Assembly: GCA_964576515.1 (NCBI GenBank)
Contig: CAZNUW010000007.1
Span: 163,757 to 227,756 of the forward strand
From: SHVO01 sp964576515
GTDB lineage: Bacteria; Pseudomonadota; Alphaproteobacteria; Rhodospirillales; Rhodospirillaceae
DNA length: 64,000 nt
Direction of reading: 5' to 3'
Part shown: piece after piece, positions 18,846 through 25,580 of the stretch
How the letters are laid out: every line of letters starts with the position of its first letter
Position numbering within the stretch: the stretch's first letter is position 1
Made by a program: the position numbers and the translations under genes
The notes under the pieces: model-generated
What the model was told of the DNA's origin: nothing
Database searches by the model: none
What the model saw: the letters and a program-made list of their open reading frames with translations, nothing else

Positions 18846-19367
18846 GCTCAGATGTCCTTAAGTTGAAGGCTGCGCGCCGGCAAAGTGACGCTCCCGCGCG
18901 GCTTCTGTCTGGGGGAAAGGAGACCCCGAAAGCCGCCCGGGCATTTGCCGGCGCGCATTGGAGGAAGCGAACGGCGTTCGCTTCGGGAATTGTCCGCGAG
19001 GTTTTCGCGGAGAGATCTTTCGTGCGATCGTTGATCGCGCGTCGTTCCGCGGTTGAATAGGCGAACGGTCCAAAAACCACGCGAGACCCGCGCGAGGTGC
19101 GCCTCCCAGCCGCGGCGCATGACGTGGCTCTTTGCGTGGGCTTGGATGCCACGCGTGACCGGCGGTAGGAGATCGGCGAGGGGAGGTGTGTGCGCTCGCC
19201 CCGCCGCAATCGATGGCCGATTCTGGCAAGGAGACCGAGCCGCTAAAGGCGCGGCGGAGCGAGCTACTTGAAGCCGGTTATCAATCCGGCGATCTGAATT
19301 CGTCTGCTGCATGATGCGGGTTCGTCCTTGCCATGTGGCAAAGACTGCGCTCCCGCTTTCGGCGAGC
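18846..19367. other. Gap in the element without a convincing gene
   Basis: 522 bases. All three minus-strand frames are open over much of it (for example 18848-19312), but the translations are Arg/Pro/Ser-rich with no fold-like pattern, as expected for random high-GC frames. It contains palindrome copy 4. It probably holds the promoter for the tape measure cluster, though I could not pick one. Confidence 0.5.
18967..18981. repeat. Island palindrome copy 4
   Basis: GCGAACGGCGTTCGC. Here the pairing extends three more bases each side (GAA/TTC), giving 10-bp arms around one central G. Confidence 0.85.
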
Positions 19368-20111
19368 CTATTTTAATCGATGGATTTTGGTATGTGGCTC
19401 CGGCTGGGAAATTAATAGAGAGGCCTTTGCCAGGGCCTTTCTCAGGCTTTCCCCATTTTTATAACCCAGCTGTGACGCGGCATCGTCGCGTAGGGCGGCG
19501 ACCTTTAAACCCGGCGAGGCGGCGCGTTTTAGCTTCTCGTAGTCCCGAAGTAGCTTTTCAGCGTCAACGCGTGAGATCGAACGCGAACTCCAGCTCTTGA
19601 GCGTTAACTCGTGCTCGCGCCCCATACAGCCTTCGAGCCATCCCATTCTATTTGCAACATACCAAGCCAACGGGCCATGCCCAGAATCACACAATATTGC
19701 ACGAGCCATTTCTATTTCCGCGAGAAGAGCAAACGCCAAACGCGCGCCCGGAAGTGATTGCGCCTGTTCTTGGTCGGCGAAAGATGCGTTAGAGATTTGT
19801 ATGCCCTCTTCTTCAAGAACGCGGCGTGCGTTAGTTTCAGTGCGCTCAAGCTCGGCCCTGACATCCCGATCCTCGAAGCTAGCCATACGCTTCGCTTCGC
19901 GCGAGAGAGCTTCGTCGACGATGTTGAGCAGTTCGTTTATGGATGCACCCGCCGACGCTGCGACAACGTCACAAGCGTTGGGTACTCCAACCTCCATTCC
20001 ACTTTTAAAACGGCGCGTTTTCCCGATCGCGGACATTAACTTCCTGCGCGCTTGATCAAGCCGCTCTTGCTCGGTGTATTTAGGGGGGCGCCCACGCTTC
20101 TTTTTCGTCAC
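19368..20111 (-). CDS. Unknown protein with AT-hook-like N-terminus
   Basis: 247 residues. The N-terminus MTKKKRGRPPKYTEQERL contains an AT-hook-like RGRP motif, which in other proteins contacts the minor groove of AT-rich DNA. The rest is mainly helical with acidic and basic patches, and has no catalytic motif I recognise. It overlaps the Xre repressor gene by 4 bases (ATGA), so the two are co-expressed from the promoter at 20.36 kb. A DNA-binding or small-terminase-like role is conceivable; the N-terminal motif is the only support. Confidence 0.62.
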   Translation of the reverse strand: MTKKKRGRPPKYTEQERLDQARRKLMSAIGKTRRFKSGMEVGVPNACDVVAASAGASINELLNIVDEALSREAKRMASFEDRDVRAELERTETNARRVLEEEGIQISNASFADQEQAQSLPGARLAFALLAEIEMARAILCDSGHGPLAWYVANRMGWLEGCMGREHELTLKSWSSRSISRVDAEKLLRDYEKLKRAASPGLKVAALRDDAASQLGYKNGESLRKALAKASLLISQPEPHTKIHRLK

Positions 20112-20362
20112 TTCTTTGCCCGCCTCTTCATTCTCACCCCAGCGCCGCCGCCGTTCTCTGGGATGAATTCGACGCCGGCGCGCACCAGGGCCTTTTCAAG
20201 TGCTGCTACTGTGTCTTCGCTGGCCGCGCGTGTCCCGGCCTCAAAGTAGATCAAAGTACCGCGCGACAAACCGCCGGCGGCTTCGCAAAGGGCATCCTGG
20301 GACATTTTGAGCAACGCGCGGGCCGCTCTGCATTGATCCGGTGTTATAGCCATATCTGCCAT
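20108..20362 (-). CDS. Xre-family helix-turn-helix repressor
   Basis: 84 residues. The HTH (about 9-60) reads CRAARALLKMSQDALCEAAG then LSRGTLIYFEAGTRAASEDT, a Cro/CI-type fold. The tail VEFIPENGGGAGVRMK is typical of short Xre proteins in alphaproteobacterial phages. Its start codon overlaps the inverted repeat at 20362-20378, suggesting autoregulation. It faces the plus-strand gene at 20431, a classic lysogeny-switch layout. Confidence 0.85.
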   Translation of the reverse strand: MADMAITPDQCRAARALLKMSQDALCEAAGGLSRGTLIYFEAGTRAASEDTVAALEKALVRAGVEFIPENGGGAGVRMKRRAKK

Positions 20363-20378
20363 TGCACAAAATGTGCAA
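20362..20378. promoter_or_regulatory. Candidate operator of the Xre repressor
   Basis: TTGCAC-AAAAT-GTGCAA, a perfect 6-bp inverted repeat with a 5-base AT spacer, in the 68-base region between the divergent genes. A weaker AACA-TAT-TGTT lies at 20393-20403. Confidence 0.55.
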
Positions 20379-20430
20379 CGCTCCTATGATTGAACATATT
20401 GTTTAACTGGTTTCCGGTTTTTATTCAATC

Positions 20431-20913
20431 ATGGAGGCTTACATGAAGCTACGAGATATGTTCCCGCACGATGGCGACATAGTCGGCGCGATCGAGGACG
20501 TTCATAAGCTGAAGGCATGGAAGGCGACCGAAGGATATGCAGCGGCGCCGATCGAGGTTCGTGCCTCGGTCGACGTCTATCTGCAAAGGCTTTGCTCTGA
20601 TCTCATGGCGGATGAAGAACCTCTCCGACATGACGAGAACCTGACCCAGCGGCTGAAAACCGCGGCGGTCTTGCGGGCGTGGTTAGCGGCACGTGATGCG
20701 GCAGCGCGTCCTATACAGGTTGCGTGGGCGTTAGAGTCCGAACTCGACCTCATCGACCAGGCGCTCGCCGAAACCGTCAGTACGGATCCCGCAATTCTCA
20801 AGGCCCAGGCCATGAGCTTGGCCACGCTGATGATCGGCCAGCCCCTGCGGGAGGGAATGCTGGCTCGGAACCTTCTGGCCGGGATTAGCGAGGGACATAT
20901 GGCGGCCGTGTGA
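20431..20913 (+). CDS. Unknown early gene opposite the repressor
   Basis: 160 residues; a GGAGG lies just downstream of the first ATG, and an internal ATG (MKLRDMFPHDGD, at 20443) is the better-supplied start. The protein is almost all helix, acidic, with no Cys-rich or catalytic motif. As the first gene opposite the Xre repressor it is likely to be expressed when repression is lifted, so it may be an anti-repressor, Cro-like or replication factor; this is inference from position. It ends before a plus-strand hairpin. Confidence 0.65.
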   Translation: MEAYMKLRDMFPHDGDIVGAIEDVHKLKAWKATEGYAAAPIEVRASVDVYLQRLCSDLMADEEPLRHDENLTQRLKTAAVLRAWLAARDAAARPIQVAWALESELDLIDQALAETVSTDPAILKAQAMSLATLMIGQPLREGMLARNLLAGISEGHMAAV

Positions 20914-20943
20914 AGCGGCTCGGCACATTGCCGATCGGAACCA

Positions 20944-20970
20944 GGCGCCGCCGGCAAGGGGGCGCCTTTT
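20944..20970 (+). terminator. Terminator-like hairpin after the early gene
   Basis: GGCGCC (20944-20949) and GGCGCC (20961-20966) pair around an 11-base loop, followed by TTTT. Confidence 0.5.
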
Positions 20971-20988
20971 CCCTTTCAAGGGAAGGTG

Positions 20989-21003
20989 GCGAACGCCGTT
21001 CGC
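20989..21003. repeat. Island palindrome copy 5
   Basis: GCGAACGCCGTTCGC, intergenic, between two terminator-like hairpins. Confidence 0.85.
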
Positions 21004-21024
21004 TCGGCACGGTCGGAATCAAAA

Positions 21025-21047
21025 CCCCCGGCGCTAAGGGCCGGGGG
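21025..21047 (-). terminator. Minus-strand terminator-like hairpin
   Basis: CCCCCGGC / GCCGGGGG, 8-bp stem, 7-base loop; on the minus strand four Ts follow (A-run 21021-21024). No minus-strand gene upstream of it is evident. Confidence 0.5.
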
Positions 21048-21430
21048 CTTGAGTTGGCCCACTAAGAAGGCGTCGGCCGGGCGGTGCCGAGCGCCGGGAG
21101 CGGACGTGAGATCTCCCGCCGAGTATTTCCGCCCCCATGGGTGGTTAGATTATAGATGGTTCCTCCCCGGAGCGCGAGGGATGCCCGCGGCGATTCGCTG
21201 AGCGCCGGTGTTGCGCGCACCCTTAGGGGCGTTGAAATGGCTTCGGTCTCATGTGGCTAAGGCGCGCGAAAAAAGAGGCCCGTATAGAAGGGCTTTGAAC
21301 GGCCATGCGCGGCTCTAGGAGCGTGATATTGGCCGAAAGGCCGAAAGTGCCGAAAATCGACAGAGCGCCAAATTTTCTACCTTGCGGCATTTCGGCGGTT
21401 CCCGAATAACCGAAGTTATCGACGGGCACG

Positions 21431-21460
21431 AAAAAGGCCCCGCCTTGCAGAAGCGGAGCC
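21431..21460 (-). terminator. Second minus-strand terminator-like hairpin
   Basis: GGCTCCGC / GCGGGGCC on the minus strand (8 bp with one G-U) followed by five Ts (A-run 21431-21435). With no gene before it, it may end a short untranslated transcript. Confidence 0.5.
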
Positions 21461-21607
21461 CGTTCGTCGATCGAAACAGCCGAGTTTTCCAAGCCGCGGC
21501 AGGGGTCCGGGTCCACTCCGGGCCCCCGTTTCGTTCTGCAACCTGCCAAACCCTGATAGGTAGGTTCAAGTGAATTCCGGTCCTGGCCGTACGGTGGTGC
21601 CGGGGAG

Positions 21608-21622
21608 GCGAACGCCGTTCGC
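21608..21622. repeat. Island palindrome copy 6
   Basis: GCGAACGCCGTTCGC, about 40 bases before the start of the HTH gene at 21660. Confidence 0.85.
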
Positions 21623-21659
21623 TCGTGTTTTGGGGTTCCCGCCCACCCAGGGGGTAAAC

Positions 21660-21971
21660 GTGGGTCTGAAAGTAATGTCCTTGCGTGAAGCCGCCGCGCG
21701 TCTTTGCATGGGCGAGAAGACGTTACGGCTGCATCTCAACCGGCTCGGCGGCGTTGACCGCCTCGGGCGCCCGCTCTTTCGTCGAACCTCGGCCGCAACG
21801 AATGCGCCCTGGCGCATTTCGGAGGAACAGCTACGGCTCATTTGGGAATCGTTGCCGGCGCCGCGCCCGGGCGTGAGACCCGCGACGTCGCGTTCGCGTT
21901 CACTCTCTCCCGAAGCCGCCCACCGCGAAGCGCAAGACCTGATCGCAACCCGCCTCGGCCGGCGTCGTTAA
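21660..21971 (+). CDS. Small helix-turn-helix DNA-binding protein
   Basis: 103 residues from a GTG at 21660, six bases after AGGGGG; an ATG at 21675 is the alternative. The N-terminus MSLREAAARLCMGEKTLRLHLN then RLGRPLFRRTS has the layout of AlpA/MerR-type or replication-initiator winged HTHs. The Pro/Ser/Arg-rich C-terminus is probably disordered. It stands alone on the plus strand, with its stop overlapping the convergent gene. It may be a regulator of the element, or the reader of the palindromes, one of which lies just upstream; the latter is speculation. Confidence 0.6.
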   Translation: MGLKVMSLREAAARLCMGEKTLRLHLNRLGGVDRLGRPLFRRTSAATNAPWRISEEQLRLIWESLPAPRPGVRPATSRSRSLSPEAAHREAQDLIATRLGRRR

Positions 21972-22657
21972 GGCGCCCGCGTCAACTGATCCGCAAGCGT
22001 CGATTTCTGTACGTTAGCGATAGGTCGAAGTGTTTCTGATACGCCCTCAAGCGCCTCTGCCATTTGTAAGAGCACCTTTTCCACCCCTTCGGCCGATGCT
22101 ACGGCGACTTCAACCAGCACCTCCGCTTCCGTATTCCATCTCTCCATAACATTTCGGAGGATCAAGACGGTGCGAATGATTTCAGGCGGCAGTGACTTGA
22201 CCGCGAGTGGCGCGGCCTCCATGGCGCGAAACGTTATTGAGGGATATAAGCTCTGTGTGGTCAGTACCGGCATATCACCGCGCCCTCCCGCTCGTTCCCA
22301 TAGACTTATCATTTCCTTTTGCCGTTCGAGTCGCTCACGGTTAAATGCGGTACGCTTCTCTTTTACGCTTAGCTCCATCCAAATTGTTGCGCGCGCAGCC
22401 TCAATGTCGCCCAGTACAAGAGCGGCGTTCGCCCGCCGTTCGTGCGCACGATCATCCTCGCGTTCTTTGCGCCGATCGTCTGCTGTAACGTGGAGTTGAT
22501 ATGCGGTGATTACGGCTGTCAGGCCGGCCGCGGCTATGATCGCGAGACCTTCACTGATGTCAGACATGACGTAACGAACAACGAGGCCACCGATGATGGT
22601 ACCCAAGCCGAACCAGACCAGGTGCACGCGAAGCGGGTTCATTTTAGATAGGAACAT
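21968..22657 (-). CDS. Two-TM coiled-coil membrane protein
   Basis: 229 residues. Two closely spaced membrane helices at the N-terminus (VHLVWFGLGTIIGGLVVRYV and EGLAIIAAAGLTAVITAYQL) are followed by a long charged helix (DDRRKEREDDRAHERRANAA) and further helical segments. The layout (TM hairpin, then cytosolic helices) resembles SLATT-type effectors in outline only; I see no diagnostic sequence. It starts directly after the stop of the zinc-ribbon gene, so the two form an operon. Confidence 0.65.
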   Translation of the reverse strand: MFLSKMNPLRVHLVWFGLGTIIGGLVVRYVMSDISEGLAIIAAAGLTAVITAYQLHVTADDRRKEREDDRAHERRANAALVLGDIEAARATIWMELSVKEKRTAFNRERLERQKEMISLWERAGGRGDMPVLTTQSLYPSITFRAMEAAPLAVKSLPPEIIRTVLILRNVMERWNTEAEVLVEVAVASAEGVEKVLLQMAEALEGVSETLRPIANVQKSTLADQLTRAP

Positions 22658-22945
22658 TCAGTAAATCACCTGCTCGACGTCCTTTTCCGGAGGTGATGGC
22701 ACCGCCGGAAACTCATGCTGACAATGTTTGCATATCTTGGCGGCGGCCAGAACCTGTTCGGCGCACATAGGGCAGGCCTTCGTTTCAGGGGCACCGACGT
22801 TCCCGGGGGGAAGGACGATCAGAATGACGATCGCGATCGGCACGATCGCACATATCAAAAACCACCAGCCGCCGTGGCGGTGCTTGCGGTCCGCCAGAAA
22901 GCCGGCGGCCAGCGCGATCACAAACCAGATGATAAACCATTCCAT
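22658..22945 (-). CDS. Small membrane protein with C-terminal zinc ribbon (UPF0547-type)
   Basis: 95 residues. Two hydrophobic helices (FIIWFVIALAAGFLAD and WWFLICAIVPIAIVILIVL) precede a zinc ribbon with CPMC and CKHC pairs (ETKACPMCAEQVLAAAKICK). This matches the short UPF0547/zf-ribbon found in many small membrane proteins. It should sit in the inner membrane with the ribbon in the cytosol. The downstream two-TM protein is encoded without a gap. Confidence 0.75.
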   Translation of the reverse strand: MEWFIIWFVIALAAGFLADRKHRHGGWWFLICAIVPIAIVILIVLPPGNVGAPETKACPMCAEQVLAAAKICKHCQHEFPAVPSPPEKDVEQVIY

Positions 22946-23001
22946 GTTGAATGCCCCCAGTCGCCGCTCCCATGCTCGACTATAACCGATTCCGGCGTCA
23001 G

Positions 23002-23016
23002 GCGAACGCCGTTCGC
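23002..23016. repeat. Island palindrome copy 7
   Basis: GCGAACGCCGTTCGC, with arms extended to 9 bp (AG/CT), intergenic. Confidence 0.85.
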
Positions 23017-23046
23017 CTATCAGGCGTGTTAAGCTGGAGTGTTAAG

Positions 23047-23061
23047 GCGAACGCCGTTAAG
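23047..23061. repeat. Degenerate palindrome copy
   Basis: GCGAACGCCGTTAAG: left arm and centre intact, right arm end lost. It lies 45 bases from copy 7 and just before the left 26-bp direct repeat. Confidence 0.6.
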
Positions 23062-23094
23062 CCAAAATCCAAAGTCCGCCACTAGAAAACCTCC

Positions 23095-23120
23095 GCGGAT
23101 TTTTCGCCCGTATTACTTTT
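23095..23120 (+). repeat. Left copy of a 26-bp direct repeat flanking the 4-TM/MBL pair
   Basis: GCGGATTTTTCGCCCGTATT followed by ACTTTT. Matches 25111-25136 at 25 of 26 positions. Confidence 0.85.
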
Positions 23121-23160
23121 TCGGCTGGGAGGACCCAACGATGATCGGCGACCCTGTTCG

Positions 23161-23877
23161 CTAGGTTACCGGCGCTTCGATCGTCTCGAACAGCGCGCGG
23201 CAATATCCCTCAGCCTGCGCGCGCACCAAATTCTCAGTGACACCCAAAATCCATGCGGCAATGTCGAGCGCCAATATCACGAGAACGCCAGCTTCGACCT
23301 GAGTAATGCCATCTGGTTGCCAGTTCGCCCGGTTGCCAATAAACGCAAGCGCGACGCTAAAAGATAAGATGGCGATCGAAATACCCCACGGCTTCAGGCC
23401 CAAGAGATTTCGCGCGAAACCAAAGGAGATATTTTCGCGATGAACCGCTTCAATTTTTCTAGCTTTCGCGCGCCGGCGTAACTCATCTACTGCTGTCTCA
23501 TACAGTGCATCGGCGGCCAGATAATCGGCGCGCTCGCTCTCAGGGGTAGGGGCCCGAAACTGGGGGCAAATCGACTCAAGCGCGGCGTGGTAACGCCTCT
23601 TTGTATGTTCATTAACGCGAACATCTGAGTGTCGGAGCATGGCTGTACAGGGCTTTCCGCCCCACCGGAAATATAGATCAGGCTCGATGCGAACGCCGTT
23701 CGTCCGCGCTAGCCGCGCCAGCCAGACCTGCAGTGCGGAAAGCGCTGCGACGCCGGCGACACCAGGCAAAACGGTAGAAGCTTGAAACTGTGGAATTAAT
23801 CCAGCGAGCAGAAGGATGATCGGCAGAATAGTTAACGCGGCTGGAGCATGGCGAGCCTGCAGATCGTAAGCGTCCAT
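23161..23877 (-). CDS. Predicted four-TM membrane protein, partner of the MBL hydrolase
   Basis: 238 residues. Membrane helices at about 13-31 (AALTILPIILLLAGLI), 35-55 (STVLPGVAGVAALSALQVWL), 167-187 (WGISIAILSFSVALAFIG) and 196-216 (VEAGVLVILALDIAAWILGV) flank a soluble helical middle (about 60-160). Pore-forming effectors with a 2+2 helix layout are known in bacterial defence systems, but I see no diagnostic motif. SD AGGAG lies five bases before the ATG. It is transcribed divergently from the MBL gene across a 70-base control region. Codons 59-63 come from a near-perfect palindrome copy. Confidence 0.7.
   Translation of the reverse strand: MDAYDLQARHAPAALTILPIILLLAGLIPQFQASTVLPGVAGVAALSALQVWLARLARTNGVRIEPDLYFRWGGKPCTAMLRHSDVRVNEHTKRRYHAALESICPQFRAPTPESERADYLAADALYETAVDELRRRAKARKIEAVHRENISFGFARNLLGLKPWGISIAILSFSVALAFIGNRANWQPDGITQVEAGVLVILALDIAAWILGVTENLVRAQAEGYCRALFETIEAPVT
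23689..23703. repeat. Island palindrome copy 8 (one mismatch)
   Basis: GCGAACGCCGTTCGT, inside the soluble part of the 4-TM gene near its second helix. Confidence 0.7.
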
Positions 23878-23882
23878 TTTGT

Positions 23883-23943
23883 GCTCCTTGCACGCACTAC
23901 TCTTCGCATTATTTAATTGTGGGTTGGTGTGCGCGCAAGGAGC
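23883..23943. promoter_or_regulatory. Mirrored control region between the 4-TM and MBL genes
   Basis: GCTCCTTGCACGCAC (23883-23897) and GTGCGCGCAAGGAGC (23929-23943) form a 15-bp inverted repeat with one mismatch and a 31-base AT-rich spacer. Each arm contains the SD of one gene (AGGAG), five bases from each start codon. Possible readings: paired operators for one repressor, or two divergent leaders with related translation control. Confidence 0.55.
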
Positions 23944-23947
23944 CCTT

Positions 23948-25042
23948 ATGGCCTATGAGATCGAGTTCCTTCCCGTCGGGAACGGGGACTGCAGTGGCGA
24001 TGCGATTGTCCTTCGTTACACCGACGATCAGGGCGCGTGGAAGGTGATGGTGGTCGATGGTGGCTACCAGGAGACCGGCGAACAGATCTGTCAACATATC
24101 CGGAAGTGGTACGGGACGGACCACATCGATTACGTTGTTAGTACTCATCCCGACAACGACCACATGAGTGGACTTAGGGTGGTTATGGAGGAAATGTCGG
24201 TCGGCGAGTTGTGGATGCATGTCCCCCGTGCACACGCAGAAGAAATCCAAGGGCTATTCGCGAGCCGCCGTTGGACGCTCGACGGCCTTACCCAGTCATT
24301 GTCGCGAGCCTACCCCTACGTGGAAGAATTGATTGACCTAGCGGCGGCCCAAGGTACTCCTGTTTACCTACCTTTCGCCGGTGAGCGGATTGGAGCTTTC
24401 ACCGTGCTGTCACCTAGCCGGTCAATGTATCTCGGTCTTTTGCCGCAGTTTCGCGATACACCAGCTCCTGATCAGAATCTTCTTGCCACTTTCGGGCATT
24501 GGATCGGCGGTGTTGGCCGTCGAATTGCCCAGGCAATTCACTATAACGTGCGCGAAAATTATTCGACCGAGACGCTTCGGGAGGGAGGCGTAACTTCTGC
24601 TGAGAATGAGAGCTCTGTCATTCTGTACGGAAATATTGGTGGGCGTGGCGTTCTGCTCACGGCAGATGCAGGTCTGAAAGCGCTGGCCGCGGCGGTGAAT
24701 TACGCCGGCGTGGCAGGACTTGCCCTGCGAGAAGGCCTCATGCTTTTTCAGGTACCACACCACGGTAGCCGCAATAACATCTCTCCGAACATCCTCGACC
24801 GTATCGTCGGGCCGCCGGTTCCAGAGGGCAATAAGCGCAATATATCCTGCTACATTTGTGCAGGAGCGGGGGATACTACACACCCACGACGCGTGGTGCT
24901 CAACGCATTAATTCGGCGGGGCCTCGAACCAAAAGTTACCAAAGGTAGCGTCAAATGCGCGTTCGGTGGCGTATCTAGGCGCCCCGGTTGGGGGCCTGTC
25001 GCGGCCGAGTCGTTTCAGGCGACCGTAGAAAGCTACGATTAA
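23948..25042 (+). CDS. ComEC/Rec2-like metallo-beta-lactamase-fold hydrolase
   Basis: 364 residues from the ATG at 23948 (AAGGAG five bases upstream). Metal-binding motif VVSTHPDNDHMSGL (the THxDxDH version of HxHxDH) follows VMVVDGGYQETGE. A later motif LFQVPHHGSRNNIS carries the HHGS signature of ComEC-type MBL domains. The Asp ligand is probably in VLLTADAG. Unlike ComEC it has no membrane channel, so it is a soluble phosphodiesterase/nuclease candidate, cutting nucleic acid or a nucleotide signal. It is expressed opposite a 4-TM protein and the pair is enclosed by direct repeats, which suggests a transferred two-gene module; toxin-antitoxin or anti-phage action is inference. Confidence 0.82.
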   Translation: MAYEIEFLPVGNGDCSGDAIVLRYTDDQGAWKVMVVDGGYQETGEQICQHIRKWYGTDHIDYVVSTHPDNDHMSGLRVVMEEMSVGELWMHVPRAHAEEIQGLFASRRWTLDGLTQSLSRAYPYVEELIDLAAAQGTPVYLPFAGERIGAFTVLSPSRSMYLGLLPQFRDTPAPDQNLLATFGHWIGGVGRRIAQAIHYNVRENYSTETLREGGVTSAENESSVILYGNIGGRGVLLTADAGLKALAAAVNYAGVAGLALREGLMLFQVPHHGSRNNISPNILDRIVGPPVPEGNKRNISCYICAGAGDTTHPRRVVLNALIRRGLEPKVTKGSVKCAFGGVSRRPGWGPVAAESFQATVESYD

Positions 25043-25110
25043 GCCATCTGCATTTTTCGTTGAGCATTTTGTTGAGGCTTTTTCAGACGCCGTACAACTG
25101 GCGTGCCCGC

Positions 25111-25136
25111 GCGGATTTTTCGCCCGTATCACTTTT
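25111..25136 (+). repeat. Right copy of the 26-bp direct repeat
   Basis: GCGGATTTTTCGCCCGTATC followed by ACTTTT; differs from the left copy at 25130 (C for T). A GGCTGGG follows both copies within 20 bases. Confidence 0.85.
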
Positions 25137-25463
25137 CCACTGGCTGGGCCCGGGGCTCGGGCGCACGAATTTCACCGCGACCCGTCGGTATGTTGGAGGG
25201 CCACACCCTTATGCATACCCATTTTTAGTTGCTCCTCTTTCCCTTTTACAAAACTCCAAAGGAACAACTCCCCTTCATTCCAACGTCTAGGCCATTTCGC
25301 GCTTATAGAATGGGCATAAGTGCACGTTTTGAAGGCTGTCGTCCTGTCGGGATAATCCCAACACTCAAGTAAAATCAAAGGCCGTTGGTAGGGATTGGGT
25401 AGGCATTCCCAACAGGAAGCCTAACACTATCCCTACAAGCGGCCGTAACGGATCAGCAGGCGC

Positions 25464-25519
25464 GGTTAGCCAAGCGCTAAATTACGCGTTTAAATTCAGT
25501 GGGAATGAACTTGGCTAAC
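25464..25519. promoter_or_regulatory. Inverted GGTTAGCCAA pair near attR (candidate integrase arm sites)
   Basis: GGTTAGCCAA at 25464-25473 and TTGGCTAAC at 25511-25519, the same decamer as beside attL, here with a 37-base spacer and about 40 bases from the attR core. Confidence 0.45.
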
Positions 25520-25557
25520 AGCCGCCCTAACGTCTTGGAATACCCTAATTGTGGCAC

Positions 25558-25574
25558 TCCATCCGGGCTCACCA
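25558..25574 (+). repeat. attR core (17-bp direct repeat)
   Basis: TCCATCCGGGCTCACCA, identical to the tRNA-Lys 3' end. The core gene downstream ends only seven bases further on (25581), so before integration the tRNA lay beside it. Confidence 0.92.
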
Positions 25575-25580
25575 CTCTTC

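Larger units (their letters stand above)
20914..21659. other. Gap with terminators and two palindromes but no clear gene
   Basis: 746 bases. It holds a plus-strand terminator, two minus-strand terminator-like hairpins and palindrome copies 5 and 6. Weak ORFs (20986-21201 plus, 21223-21549 minus) run through hairpins and lack support. Confidence 0.55.
25043..25557. other. Right end of the element, no clear gene
   Basis: 515 bases. It holds the right 26-bp repeat, a nested inverted repeat (GTAGGGAT 25388-25395 with ATCCCTAC 25429-25436; inner TAGGC/GCCTA) and the attR-side GGTTAGCCAA pair. Short ORFs here look random. Confidence 0.6.
10174..25574. mobile_element. Integrated phage-derived or satellite-like element in tRNA-Lys
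   Basis: About 15.4 kb bounded by identical 17-bp copies of the tRNA-Lys 3' end. The integrase gene lies next to the tRNA and reads toward it, as is usual for tRNA-targeting elements. Contents: integrase, AlpA-like regulator, P4-type primase/helicase, two genes of unknown function, tape measure protein, two small genes, an AT-hook-like protein, an Xre repressor, an early plus-strand gene, an HTH protein, three membrane proteins and an MBL-fold hydrolase. No terminase, portal, capsid, tail tube or lysis gene is recognisable. This leaves three readings: a decayed prophage, a phage satellite, or an integrative element with a captured tail gene. Confidence 0.9.

Noticed and set aside
18848..19312. 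154-codon minus-strand frame in the element gap
   Set aside because: Arg/Ser/Pro-rich, no domain, runs over a palindrome copy; all three frames are open here.
21223..21549. 108-codon minus-strand frame
   Set aside because: Runs straight through a terminator-like hairpin and T-run and lacks a good SD.
12989..23703. Palindromes as a CRISPR array
   Set aside because: Copies are kilobases apart with no regular spacers, and no cas gene is present.
23161..23877. Firm assignment of the 4-TM protein to the S-4TM effector family
   Set aside because: Only the helix layout agrees; I see no diagnostic residues, so it is left as a predicted membrane protein.
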